Shown here: in pieces, positions 1-6,321 of the stretch
How the letters are laid out: every line of letters starts with the position of its first letter
Numbering within the stretch: the first letter of the stretch is position 1
NCBI GenBank assembly: GCA_031255115.1
Contig: JAIRTD010000291.1
Span: forward strand, 1-9,729
DNA: 9,729 bases
Direction of reading: 5' to 3'
DNA from: Spirochaetaceae bacterium
GTDB lineage: Bacteria > Spirochaetota > Spirochaetia > Treponematales > Breznakiellaceae
Notes under the pieces: model-generated
What the model saw: the letters and a program-made list of their open reading frames with translations, nothing else
What the model was told of the DNA's origin: nothing
Databases searched by the model: none
Program-made: the position numbers and the translations under genes

Positions 1-125
1 CGATGAAAGGGATAACGGTGAGGAGCATAGGGATAGCTCGGGCGTGTTTCAACATAGGTCTCATGAACCTGGCCTATAACCTGAGCCGGTATGCGTATTT
101 AAGGCGGACAGGGGTTTGCGCATAG
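1..125 (+). CDS. Transposase, C-terminal fragment (partial, 5' end outside window)
   Basis: An open frame runs in from the window edge and stops at TAG 123-125, giving about 40 visible residues. The segment FNIGLMNLAYNLSRYAYLRR resembles the extreme C-terminus of DDE transposases of the IS5/IS1182/IS4 type, where a helix carrying an 'L-A-Y-N-L-x-R' pattern follows the last catalytic glutamate. None of the catalytic DDE residues lies inside the window, so activity and completeness cannot be judged. It reads toward the decayed genes that follow, and a terminator-like hairpin lies 43 bases after its stop. No terminal inverted repeat can be defined because the other end of the element is not visible. 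The family call is from pattern memory and is moderately secure; the exact IS family is not. Confidence 0.55.
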   Translation, partial: MKGITVRSIGIARACFNIGLMNLAYNLSRYAYLRRTGVCA

Positions 126-167
126 GAGGCGGCGTGCCCTGAGTCCCGGGAAGGGGCCGACAGGGGA

Positions 168-210
168 CATAAGCGTGAAAGAGAACTACGCCCGTGCTTA
201 TGCTTTTTTT
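168..210 (+). terminator. Stem-loop plus T-run, probable intrinsic terminator of the transposase
   Basis: CATAAGCGTG (168-177) pairs with CGTGCTTATG (193-202): seven Watson-Crick pairs, then two G-U pairs and one G-C in RNA, around a loop of about 15 bases. A run of seven T follows at 204-210. This is the layout of a rho-independent terminator on the plus strand and sits just after the transposase stop. The long loop and wobble pairs make it a middling rather than strong example. Confidence 0.5.
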
Positions 211-344
211 GATAAAACCAATACTTTATGATGAGCCATATAAAAAAAGAGAAGGGAGAATGCTCCAAAATATGGTTTTCAGAGGTCCCCATTAGAAGTT
301 GAGGCTTTTCAATTACTTGCTTATTCTATTTTGGACACTAATGA

Positions 345-494
345 ATAACCACCAATAATGCCATTATAGATATTGCGTATAGTGTTGGATTTCAAAGTTT
401 ATCCGCGTTTTATAAATTTTTTCGGAAGAATATGGATTCGTCACCGTCAAAATATAGAAAGAAGGAAAGTCATGGAATATATTCACAAGATTAA
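345..494 (+). pseudogene. AraC-family DNA-binding domain relic (adaA-like)
   Basis: The frame 345-494 has no usable start codon before its conserved part and is preceded by an in-frame TGA at 342-344. It encodes IIDIAYSVGFQSLSAF (363-410) and then FYKFFRKNMDSSPSKYRKK. This matches the second helix-turn-helix and tail of AraC/XylS regulators (pattern I-x-D-I-A-x3-G-F-x-S-x-S-x-F, then S-P-x-x-Y-R). The regulator's N-terminal part is missing. A different frame upstream (about 294-347) may preserve further traces, ending at a TAA, which would imply a frameshift. The relic frame ends at TAA 492-494, overlapping the start of the methyltransferase gene by 23 bases. In Bacillus-type systems adaA (methyl-phosphotriester sensor fused to AraC) precedes adaB (methyltransferase) in the same way. 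I infer a dead adaA; the Ada sensor domain itself is not visible, so another AraC regulator is possible. Confidence 0.65.
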
Positions 495-978
495 GTCCCC
501 CATTGGGACGCTTACCGTATCAAGCGATGGTCAAAATGTTTCAGGTCTTTGGATTGAGGGGCAGAAATATTTTGCCCAAACACTCGGGAAAAATGTTTTT
601 GAACAAAATCTACCAATATTTGAAAATATTCGGGACTGGCTGGATATTTATTTTTCGGGTAAAGAACCTGATTTTATACCGCCGCTTCTGCCTCAAGGAA
701 GCCCATTTCAAAAATTAGTATGGAATAATCTTTGTAAAATTCCTTATGGACAAACAACGACTTATGGGGAAATTGCGGAACAAATTGAATTGGAGAACAA
801 AGACAAACATACATCTGCGCGGGCAGTTGGCGGAGCAATAGGACATAATCCCATTTCTATTTTAATTCCCTGCCATCGCGTTATAGGTAAAGACGGTAAT
901 CTCACAGGCTATGCAGGCGGTATCACCGCGAAAATAAAACTTTTAAATTTAGAAGGTATTACAGTGGCATGTGGGTAA
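472..978 (+). CDS. ogt: Methylated-DNA--protein-cysteine methyltransferase (Ogt/AdaB type)
   Basis: The 168-residue product is a suicide DNA-repair protein that transfers the alkyl group from O6-alkylguanine to its own cysteine in the cytoplasm. The signature IPCHRV is at residues 132-137 with acceptor Cys134. Upstream lie the TTTYGEIA helix (about 96-102) and SARAVGGAIGHNP (about 115-127), the recognition helix region with the arginine used to flip the base. The downstream LTGYAGG and KIKLLNLEG motifs are also present. Length is normal for AdaB/Ogt. I chose ATG 472 because GAAGGA lies six bases before it and the family's usual N-terminus starts here. An upstream in-frame ATG at 373 would add 33 residues that are only the AraC relic read out of frame. 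Coding sequence is AT-rich compared with the operon on the other strand, fitting an accessory origin. The key residues look intact. Confidence 0.93.
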   Translation: MEYIHKIKSPIGTLTVSSDGQNVSGLWIEGQKYFAQTLGKNVFEQNLPIFENIRDWLDIYFSGKEPDFIPPLLPQGSPFQKLVWNNLCKIPYGQTTTYGEIAEQIELENKDKHTSARAVGGAIGHNPISILIPCHRVIGKDGNLTGYAGGITAKIKLLNLEGITVACG

Positions 979-1220
979 AATTGGACGCGTGTATTAGGAG
1001 GCTTGTGAAATTTTCTCTAAAAATTATCACGAAATATCTTAGAAAGGGCTTGAAAAATAAAATAAAGCCGCTAGATGCATTGCATTTATCATGTGCAATT
1101 AATGCAACGGCTGATTATTTTATAACTGTCGATGACGGCATTTTGAAATACAATACTAATGAAATAACGATATTTGACCCAATAATGTTTATAAAACATT
1201 GGGAGACACAGGAGAGATAA
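969..1220 (+). pseudogene. PIN-domain (VapC-like) toxin, C-terminal remnant
   Basis: From about residue 19 onward the 83-residue frame matches the C-terminal half of PIN-domain ribonucleases: IKPLDALHLSCAINATADYF, then ITVDDGILK, then a final beta strand and FIKHWE. Asp36 (in PLDALH) and Asp55/Asp56 (in TVDDG) are in the places of conserved PIN acidic residues. The N-terminal half, with the usual start of type M-x-x-Y-L-D and the first metal-binding aspartate, is absent. The first 15 or so residues do not look like PIN sequence, and the nominal ATG at 969 overlaps the end of the methyltransferase gene by 10 bases. This suggests a deletion junction near 979-1015. Full-length relatives are about 130-150 residues. 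The product should be inactive if made, because the metal site cannot be complete. Confidence 0.65.
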
Positions 1221-1221
1221 A

Positions 1222-1425
1222 ATGACGGAAACCGTATTAATGAAAACCGGAATGAAAATATTGATTGAACAACTCGGAAATATAGAAGCGGAAAGATTTA
1301 TATCCATATTATTAAGAGAACCATTTGATTATACGGAATGGAGGAAAAATAATTTATGTATTGGAATGACTGTAGAAGAAATAAATAAAGAAGCAATAAA
1401 AGTATATAATCAAGAAAACGCTTGA
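1222..1425 (+). CDS. Small antitoxin-like protein paired with PIN remnant
   Basis: A 67-residue acidic protein begins one base after the PIN remnant stop, with AGGAG about seven bases before ATG 1222. Recognisable stretches are ALGNIEAERF-like (seen as LGNIEAERF at residues 18-26), REPFDYTEW (about 32-40) and MTVEEINKEA (about 49-58). I recall this type of small protein beside PIN-domain genes, where it would be the cognate antitoxin; that assignment is inference from neighbourhood and memory. No helix-turn-helix or ribbon-helix-helix is obvious. The frame is intact with an ordinary stop at 1423-1425, although its partner is truncated. It would therefore be an orphan that may persist by neutralising a related toxin elsewhere, or simply has not yet decayed. 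Confidence 0.6.
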   Translation: MTETVLMKTGMKILIEQLGNIEAERFISILLREPFDYTEWRKNNLCIGMTVEEINKEAIKVYNQENA

Positions 1426-1447
1426 TAAAACAATTGACATATTACAT

Positions 1448-1468
1448 AAAAGTAAAGGCGCTTCGCCT
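1448..1468 (-). terminator. Hairpin and T-rich tail, possible terminator after accA
   Basis: On the minus strand AGGCG-AAG-CGCCT (1468-1456) forms a five-pair GC-rich hairpin followed by TTACTTTTAT. It lies about 55 bases past the accA stop, between converging gene sets, where a terminator is expected. The stem is short and the T-run is interrupted, so efficiency is doubtful. Confidence 0.4.
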
Positions 1469-1522
1469 AACGATGCTGTCAAATAATTCAGTTTTGGATT
1501 TGTAGTTGAGCCATGTTCGCAG

Positions 1523-2440
1523 CTACTCCTTCCAGTGCCCGGCCTTTTGTATCTTGAGGTTGCGGTAACGGACCAGGACTTCGGGGTTGCGGCCGCAGAG
1601 GCTGCTGAGGTCGTTTACCAGTATGTCCTTGATGGTCTTTGCCATAGCGCCGGGGTCGCAGTGGGCGCCGCCTTCGGGTTCGGCGATGATGCCGTTTATC
1701 ACCTTGAATTCAAGGAGGTCGGCGCTGGTTATTTTGAGCATTGCAGCGGCGTCTTTGGCTTTTGTGGCGTCTCTTAGCAGTATGGAGGCGCAGCCTTCGG
1801 GGCTGATTACCGAATAGATGGCGTTCTCAAGCATATAGATTTTGTCGCCTACCGAAATGCCCAGGGCGCCTCCAGAACCGCCTTCGCCTATGATGATGCA
1901 GATGATGGGCGTTTTAAGCTGGCTAAAATCTCTGAGGTTGTGGGCTATGGCTTCGCCTATGCCCCGTTCTTCCGCGCCGAGCCCCGGATAAGCGCCTGAG
2001 GTATCCACAAAGGTAATGATGGGCCGGTGGAATTTTTCTGCCGCCCTGGCGAGCCGCAGGGCTTTGCGGTAGCCTTCGGGGTTTGCCATGCCGTGGTTGC
2101 GGAGCATGTTCTCTTTGAGGGTGCGGCCTTTTTGGCTGGCGATGATGGTAACCGGCCTTCCGTCGAGAAAGCCGAGGCCGCCTACTATGGACGGGTCGTC
2201 GCCATAGCAGCGGTCTCCGTGGAGTTCCATAAAATTGTCAAAGATACGGTTAATATAATCAAGCGAATAGGGCCGCTTGGGATGCCGGGCAAGTTCGACC
2301 CGCTTCCAGGTTGCCTCGGTGCGGGAACTTGAGAGGATTTTATTTTCAAGCTGGGCCAGTTCTTCCCTGGCATCAAGGCCCGATGCTTCGGCAAGGGTCC
2401 TGAATTCCTGCAGCTTTTTTCTCAAGGTTTCGGTGTTCAT
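1523..2440 (-). CDS. accA: Acetyl-CoA carboxylase carboxyltransferase subunit alpha
   Basis: The 305-residue product is the alpha half of the carboxyltransferase, which with AccD moves CO2 from carboxybiotin on AccB to acetyl-CoA, giving malonyl-CoA. It has the family's N-terminal helical region (1-55), then [13 protein letters not shown] (51-63), FMELHGDR (70-77) and a crotonase-type core. The core contains [13 protein letters not shown] (115-127), [10 protein letters not shown] (144-153), [10 protein letters not shown] (185-194) and [13 protein letters not shown] (210-222). The paired glycine turns of the last two form the oxyanion hole for the transfer. Length is close to the roughly 319 residues of E. 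coli. I chose ATG 2440 over an upstream ATG at 2470 because GGAGG lies four bases before it and the family starts here. It overlaps the accD stop as ATGA, so the two subunits are probably made in equal amounts. Last gene of the operon. Confidence 0.97.
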   Translation of the reverse strand: MNTETLRKKLQEFRTLAEASGLDAREELAQLENKILSSSRTEATWKRVELARHPKRPYSLDYINRIFDNFMELHGDRCYGDDPSIVGGLGFLDGRPVTIIASQKGRTLKENMLRNHGMANPEGYRKALRLARAAEKFHRPIITFVDTSGAYPGLGAEERGIGEAIAHNLRDFSQLKTPIICIIIGEGGSGGALGISVGDKIYMLENAIYSVISPEGCASILLRDATKAKDAAAMLKITSADLLEFKVINGIIAEPEGGAHCDPGAMAKTIKDILVNDLSSLCGRNPEVLVRYRNLKIQKAGHWKE

Positions 2441-3270
2441 AAATCCTCCGGCTTTTGCGGGCAGTTCCATCCGCCTTTGTGCAGATCTATCAGCGCGGCA
2501 AGGGTTTTGCGCTGATCTTTACGGGGGACAATCATGTCGGTAAATCCTTTTTCAAGTTGAAATTCGGCCTTCTGAAATCCTTCGGGAAGGGTCTGCCGTA
2601 TGGTCCCTTCGATAACCCGGCGTCCGGCAAAACCGATAAGAGCGCCGGGTTCGGCCATGATGACATCGGCCAGCATGGCAAAGGAAGCGGTAACGCCTCC
2701 GGTGGTGGGATCACAGAGGACCACAAAAAAGGGAACGCCGGCCCTGTCCAGTTCCGCGGCGGCGCTTGAGGTCTTGGCCATTTGGAGCAGGGAGAAGATT
2801 CCTTCCTGCATGCGGGCGCCGCCTGAATTGGTGTAGAGGATGACCGGAAGTTTTTCCCGCGCCCCTTTAAGAAGGGCCCGGCTTACTTTTTCTCCTACTA
2901 CAGAACCCATGGAGCCTCCCATAAACTTAAAGGACATGAGGCCGAGTATGGCCGCCCTGCCATCTATGGTACAGGTCCCGGTGATGACCGCGTCTTTCAT
3001 CTGCGCCTTGGCCTCGGCTTCTGACAGTTTTTTTTCGTAGCCCATGAGGTCTATGGGATTAAGGGAACTGAGGCTTGCCGAAATCTCGCTGAAAGTTCCG
3101 GGATCGGTAAGATAGGCTATGCGTTCCAGGGGTTCCATGCGGTGATGATAAGCGCAGGCCGGACAGGTATTGAGGGCCTTCTTTATATCATCTGCCTCGT
3201 ACTGGGCCCCGCAGGCCGGGCAGGGTTCGGGATGGGCGCCTGTAATTACGCCGCCGTCTTCATCTGACAT
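2437..3270 (-). CDS. accD: Acetyl-CoA carboxylase carboxyltransferase subunit beta
   Basis: The 277-residue product is the zinc-bearing beta half of the carboxyltransferase, partner of AccA in an alpha2-beta2 complex. A four-cysteine zinc ribbon is visible at Cys17, Cys20, Cys36 and Cys39 (C-x2-C-x15-C-x2-C). The crotonase-fold core follows with [13 protein letters not shown] (116-128), [10 protein letters not shown] (148-157), [10 protein letters not shown] (188-197) and [12 protein letters not shown] (212-223), which bind acetyl-CoA and biotin. Length is slightly below the usual 285-305. ATG 3270 lies 11 bases inside the end of accC, with AAGGA about nine bases upstream, so translation is likely coupled to accC. 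The C-terminus ends shortly after the core with no extension. All expected motifs are present. Confidence 0.97.
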   Translation of the reverse strand: MSDEDGGVITGAHPEPCPACGAQYEADDIKKALNTCPACAYHHRMEPLERIAYLTDPGTFSEISASLSSLNPIDLMGYEKKLSEAEAKAQMKDAVITGTCTIDGRAAILGLMSFKFMGGSMGSVVGEKVSRALLKGAREKLPVILYTNSGGARMQEGIFSLLQMAKTSSAAAELDRAGVPFFVVLCDPTTGGVTASFAMLADVIMAEPGALIGFAGRRVIEGTIRQTLPEGFQKAEFQLEKGFTDMIVPRKDQRKTLAALIDLHKGGWNCPQKPEDL

Positions 3271-4579
3271 GTTCCAGTTCCTTCTCTATACTTTGATAAT
3301 ACGCGGTCCCGAAATTCCCGGAACGGAAAACAGGATCCTGAATAATACGGAGCTGCTGCTCCCTGTTGGTTTTGACACCTTCTATAACAAATTCGCCCAG
3401 GGCCCGTTCCATGCGACGGAGGGCCCGTTCCCGGTTTGGGGCGTGGACGATGAGTTTGGACACCAGGGAATCATAGTGGGGAGGAACGGCATAACCCTGG
3501 TACAGGAATGAATCAACGCGCACGCCGGGGCCGCCGGGAATTTCGAGGCGGTTTACGATTCCGGGGCCGAGGGCGTTGATTCTGCACTCAATGGCCCAGC
3601 CTTCGGGGCGTATGATCCCGGTATCCATGCGGTCTCCGGTGCAGGCCAAAAGCTGCGCCCGTATGATGTCCATGCCGGAAACCATTTCGCTTACCGGGTG
3701 TTCTACCTGGACGCGGGCGTTGACTTCCATAAAATAAAAGCTGTCCCCTTCAACAAGGAATTCTATGGTTCCCGCGCCCTTGTAGCCCAGCTCGCGGAAC
3801 ATCTTTACCGCGCCTTTTTCCATGCGTTTTCGCATAACGGCGTTTACTCCCGGAGAGGGGCTTTCTTCTATCAGCTTCTGATGATTTTTTTGAACCGAGC
3901 AGTCCCGTTCTCCTAGAACAGCCACGGTATCACCGGCGATGATCTGCAGTTCTACATGGCGGGGATTTTCAAGATAGCGTTCAATATATACTGAAGCGTC
4001 GGCAAAATTCGCCTCTGCCTCGGCCTTTGCTATAGCAAGATTTTGCCCAAGTTCGGACGGCGAGCGGACTATGCGCATGCCTTTGCCGCCGCCGCCTGAG
4101 GCTGCCTTGATGATAAGCGGATAGCCCAGAGCCGAGGCCGCCTTCTTTGCCGCGTCTTCTCCGGTAACGGCGCCTTCGGTTCCCGGCGTTACCGGAAGGC
4201 CAAAACGTTTTGCCGTTAGGCGCGCCTTGACTTTGTCGCCCAGGAGTTCTATGACTTCCGGATCAGGGCCGATAAAGATGAGGCCCCGGTCCCTGACCAT
4301 GCGGGCAAATTCAGCGTTTTCAGAAAGAAAGCCCACGCCCGGGTGTATGGCCTGGCAGCCGGTATTCAGCGCCGCCATGATGAGGTTGCTTTTTACAAGG
4401 TAACTGTGGGCCGAAGGCGGCGGGCCTATGCAGACCGCCTGATCGGCAAGGCGCACATGGAGATTGTCCCTGTCGGCGGTGGAATAAACCGCCACGGTCT
4501 CTATGCCCATTTCCCGGCAGGTCCTGATGATCCTCACGGCGATTTCGCCCCGGTTGGCGATTAAAAGGCGTTTAATCAA
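3260..4579 (-). CDS. accC: Acetyl-CoA carboxylase biotin carboxylase subunit
   Basis: The 439-residue ATP-grasp enzyme carboxylates the biotin on AccB using bicarbonate and ATP. It opens with KRLLIANRGEIAVRIIRT. The ATP-binding lysine of GDK is at 116, the glycine-rich loop GGGGKGM at 162-168, HVELQI at 208-213, RDCSVQ at 225-230, Lys235, Glu273 and the metal/catalytic cluster MEVNARVQVEHP at 284-295 (Glu285, Asn287, Arg289). The C-terminal domain has IECRIN (Arg333) and PPHYDSL. Two departures stand out. Val82 replaces the tyrosine of the common HPGYGFLSEN motif. The stretch after IECRINA (about 336-347) is some seven residues shorter than in E. coli, lacking the E-D-P-x-F-x-P-S-P segment. 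The start is TTG 4579, not ATG: AAAGGA lies seven bases upstream and the protein aligns from this residue. It sits 24 bases after accB. Confidence 0.96.
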   Translation of the reverse strand: MIKRLLIANRGEIAVRIIRTCREMGIETVAVYSTADRDNLHVRLADQAVCIGPPPSAHSYLVKSNLIMAALNTGCQAIHPGVGFLSENAEFARMVRDRGLIFIGPDPEVIELLGDKVKARLTAKRFGLPVTPGTEGAVTGEDAAKKAASALGYPLIIKAASGGGGKGMRIVRSPSELGQNLAIAKAEAEANFADASVYIERYLENPRHVELQIIAGDTVAVLGERDCSVQKNHQKLIEESPSPGVNAVMRKRMEKGAVKMFRELGYKGAGTIEFLVEGDSFYFMEVNARVQVEHPVSEMVSGMDIIRAQLLACTGDRMDTGIIRPEGWAIECRINALGPGIVNRLEIPGGPGVRVDSFLYQGYAVPPHYDSLVSKLIVHAPNRERALRRMERALGEFVIEGVKTNREQQLRIIQDPVFRSGNFGTAYYQSIEKELEHVR

Positions 4580-4586
4580 AAGATCG

Positions 4587-4592
4587 TCCTTT
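4587..4592 (-). promoter_or_regulatory. Ribosome binding site fixing the TTG start of accC
   Basis: AAAGGA on the minus strand with a seven-base spacer to TTG 4579. No ATG or GTG in the same frame between the accB stop and this point offers a better start. It is the only TTG start among the operon's genes visible here. Confidence 0.7.
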
Positions 4593-4603
4593 AAGCGTCT
4601 GCG

Positions 4604-5044
4604 CTACGCGCGCTTGACCCTGAAGAGCGCCTGTCCGTACTCTACCAGGTCGCCGCTTTTAACTTTAACTTCGAGTATCTGGCAGTCGAATTCCGCTTCG
4701 AGGTGGTTCATCATCTTCATCGCTTCCAGTATGCAGAGCGTCTCTCCGGCCTTTACCGTTGCGCCTGATGACACAAAGGGTTTTGCGTCAGGGCCCGCGG
4801 CGCTGTAAAAAGTTGCCACTATGGGGCTGGTAATAAATTCGCCTTCTTCGGTGGTGTTTACCGGCAGTCCGAGCCGCACTCCGGCATCCTCCGCCTGTCC
4901 ACCGGCGCGGCCTTCAGCTTCGGCAGGGCTGACTGGTCCCGCCTTACGGAGCTTGAGGCCGGAAGCGTTTTCGGTTAATTCAAATTCAACTATAGAACTT
5001 GCATTGAATTTGTCCATGATGGCCAGTATGGTTTTTTCTTCCAT
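4604..5044 (-). CDS. accB: Biotin carboxyl carrier protein of acetyl-CoA carboxylase
   Basis: The 146-residue carrier shuttles carboxybiotin between AccC and the AccA-AccD transferase. The biotinyl motif EAMKMMN spans residues 107-113, with Lys110 the residue modified by biotin ligase. The folded domain is about 69-146, beginning EFITSPIVATFY and including the family's thumb-like insertion PDAKPF. Residues 1-33 are the conserved N-terminal helix and strand that bind AccC (FELTENASGLKLRK). The linker at about 36-66 is rich in Ala, Gly and Glu rather than the Ala-Pro of E. coli. ATG 5044 is chosen from the family N-terminus. The ribosome site AAGGAG (5062-5057) is twelve bases away, longer than normal, which may make initiation suboptimal. 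The gene follows fabV after 20 bases and leads the acc set. Confidence 0.96.
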   Translation of the reverse strand: MEEKTILAIMDKFNASSIVEFELTENASGLKLRKAGPVSPAEAEGRAGGQAEDAGVRLGLPVNTTEEGEFITSPIVATFYSAAGPDAKPFVSSGATVKAGETLCILEAMKMMNHLEAEFDCQILEVKVKSGDLVEYGQALFRVKRA

Positions 5045-5064
5045 AAAAATATAAAACTCCTTCC

Positions 5065-6321
5065 CTAAAGATCTATACCGGAAGGATCGACATCGGCTTC
5101 ATAATCCACACCAGCGACATCAAAGCCGTGGGCTTCGAGAAAATCATGCTTAAAACCCGCAAGATCTGTTTTCTCGTAGATGTTTTCTTCGGTAACGCTT
5201 TCCATTCTTTTTGTTGTTTCTTTTTGAACGTCTTCCCGCATTTCCCAGTCATCAATTCTGATGCGGCCCGCTTCATCAACTGGAACTTTTGCGGGATCAA
5301 GGGCCGCGCCTTCGGTGTAGAGCCTTTCTTTATAGAGCCGTGTAATCTGCTCTATGCAGCCTTCGTGGAGGCCCATTTCCTTCATTACCTTAAAGAGGGT
5401 CGAAACATAAAGGGGTATGATGGGGATCACCGCGCTTGCCCTGGTAACCAGGGCCTTGTTTACCGACACCCAGGCGGCACCGCCCCGGCTTTTGAGGATT
5501 TGATTGATGGCTGCCGCGGCCCGCTCCAGGTCCGCTTTGGCCCTGCCTATGGTTCCGTTTTTGTAAATTGCCCAGGAAAGTTCCGGGCCAAGATAGGTAT
5601 AGGCCACGGTCCGCGCGTTAGGCGCAAGCACTCCCGCCTTGTCCAGGGCCGTAATCCAGCGTTCCCAGTCTTCGCCGCCCATGACCTTGATGGTATGGGC
5701 TATTTCTTCGTCAGACGCCGGTTCAGCGTTGGCGGGCCCAAGTTTACCGCTCATCATGTCTACAGAGAGGCCGGAATAATTTTTGCCTATGGGTTTGATT
5801 ACCGAACGGTACATTACCCCGTCATCAGGATCGGTCCGTACCGGAGAGGCAAGGGAATAGATGATAAGATCAACCTGGGGTTTTAGCCCTTCTTTTGCGG
5901 CAAGTTCTGTAAGCGCTTTGACCGCCTGTTCTTTTATCTCGTCGGAAAAAGCGTCTCCGTCCAGGGTAAGCGAAGCAAGACCGGCCTTTTTCGCCTCGCT
6001 GTCAAAGCAGCGGTTGTTGTACCAGCCTGGTGTGCCCGGTTTGGTGGCGCTGCCGGGTTTTTCGAAAGAAATGCCTACGCTTGCCGCGCCGTATCCGAAG
6101 GCCGCGGCGATACGGCTCGAAAGTCCGTAGCCTGTTGAACAGCCTATGACCAGAATCAGACGCGGAGCGCCCTGCGGGGCTGCCTTCCCGGCTTCTTTGC
6201 CTTTCTTTCCGCCGGCGATATTTTTAACCGCGTAGTCTATGCAGTTCTTTACTGTCTTGGCGCAGCCAGAGGGATGGCTGTTGATGCAGATATTGTTCCG
6301 TACCATTGGTTTGATAATCAT
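5065..6321 (-). CDS. fabV: Trans-2-enoyl-ACP/CoA reductase, FabV/Ter family
   Basis: The 418-residue NADH-dependent reductase makes the last reduction of the elongation cycle (trans-2-enoyl to acyl). It opens IIKPMVRNNICINSHPSGC, the family hallmark. The cofactor loop GCSTGYGLSSR is at 60-70, PGTPGWYNN at 95-103, the DGDAFSD segment at 121-127, YSLASPVRTDP at 155-165 and VMGGEDWERW at 213-222. The catalytic Y-x8-K motif is YKNGTIGRAK, giving Tyr253 and Lys262, followed by VTRASAVIPIIPLY. It is somewhat longer than the usual 397-400 because of a Lys/Gly/Ala-rich insertion at about 37-53. ATG 6321 has GGAGG five bases upstream and matches the family start; an in-frame ATG at 6354 adds 11 unrelated residues. 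It overlaps the fabZ stop as ATGA. T. denticola Ter is described as a CoA enzyme; the position between fabZ and accB argues for an ACP substrate here. Confidence 0.96.
   Translation of the reverse strand: MIIKPMVRNNICINSHPSGCAKTVKNCIDYAVKNIAGGKKGKEAGKAAPQGAPRLILVIGCSTGYGLSSRIAAAFGYGAASVGISFEKPGSATKPGTPGWYNNRCFDSEAKKAGLASLTLDGDAFSDEIKEQAVKALTELAAKEGLKPQVDLIIYSLASPVRTDPDDGVMYRSVIKPIGKNYSGLSVDMMSGKLGPANAEPASDEEIAHTIKVMGGEDWERWITALDKAGVLAPNARTVAYTYLGPELSWAIYKNGTIGRAKADLERAAAAINQILKSRGGAAWVSVNKALVTRASAVIPIIPLYVSTLFKVMKEMGLHEGCIEQITRLYKERLYTEGAALDPAKVPVDEAGRIRIDDWEMREDVQKETTKRMESVTEENIYEKTDLAGFKHDFLEAHGFDVAGVDYEADVDPSGIDL

Noticed and set aside
74..292. Minus-strand open frame of 72 codons
   Set aside because: No family resemblance, no good ribosome site, and it runs antisense through the transposase end and the terminator hairpin.
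299..327. TTGAGG, 17 bases, TATTCT as a promoter for the methyltransferase gene
   Set aside because: Spacing is ideal but such matches are common in AT-rich sequence, it lies within or next to the AraC relic, and it is some 145 bases from the start codon; nothing else supports it.
1433..1438. TTGACA as a -35 box after the antitoxin-like gene
   Set aside because: No -10 box lies at a proper distance and there is no plus-strand gene downstream to express.
5128..5886. Plus-strand open frame of 252 codons opposite fabV
   Set aside because: It is antisense to a clearly conserved gene and its translation has no recognisable domain; long antisense frames are expected in GC-rich coding sequence.
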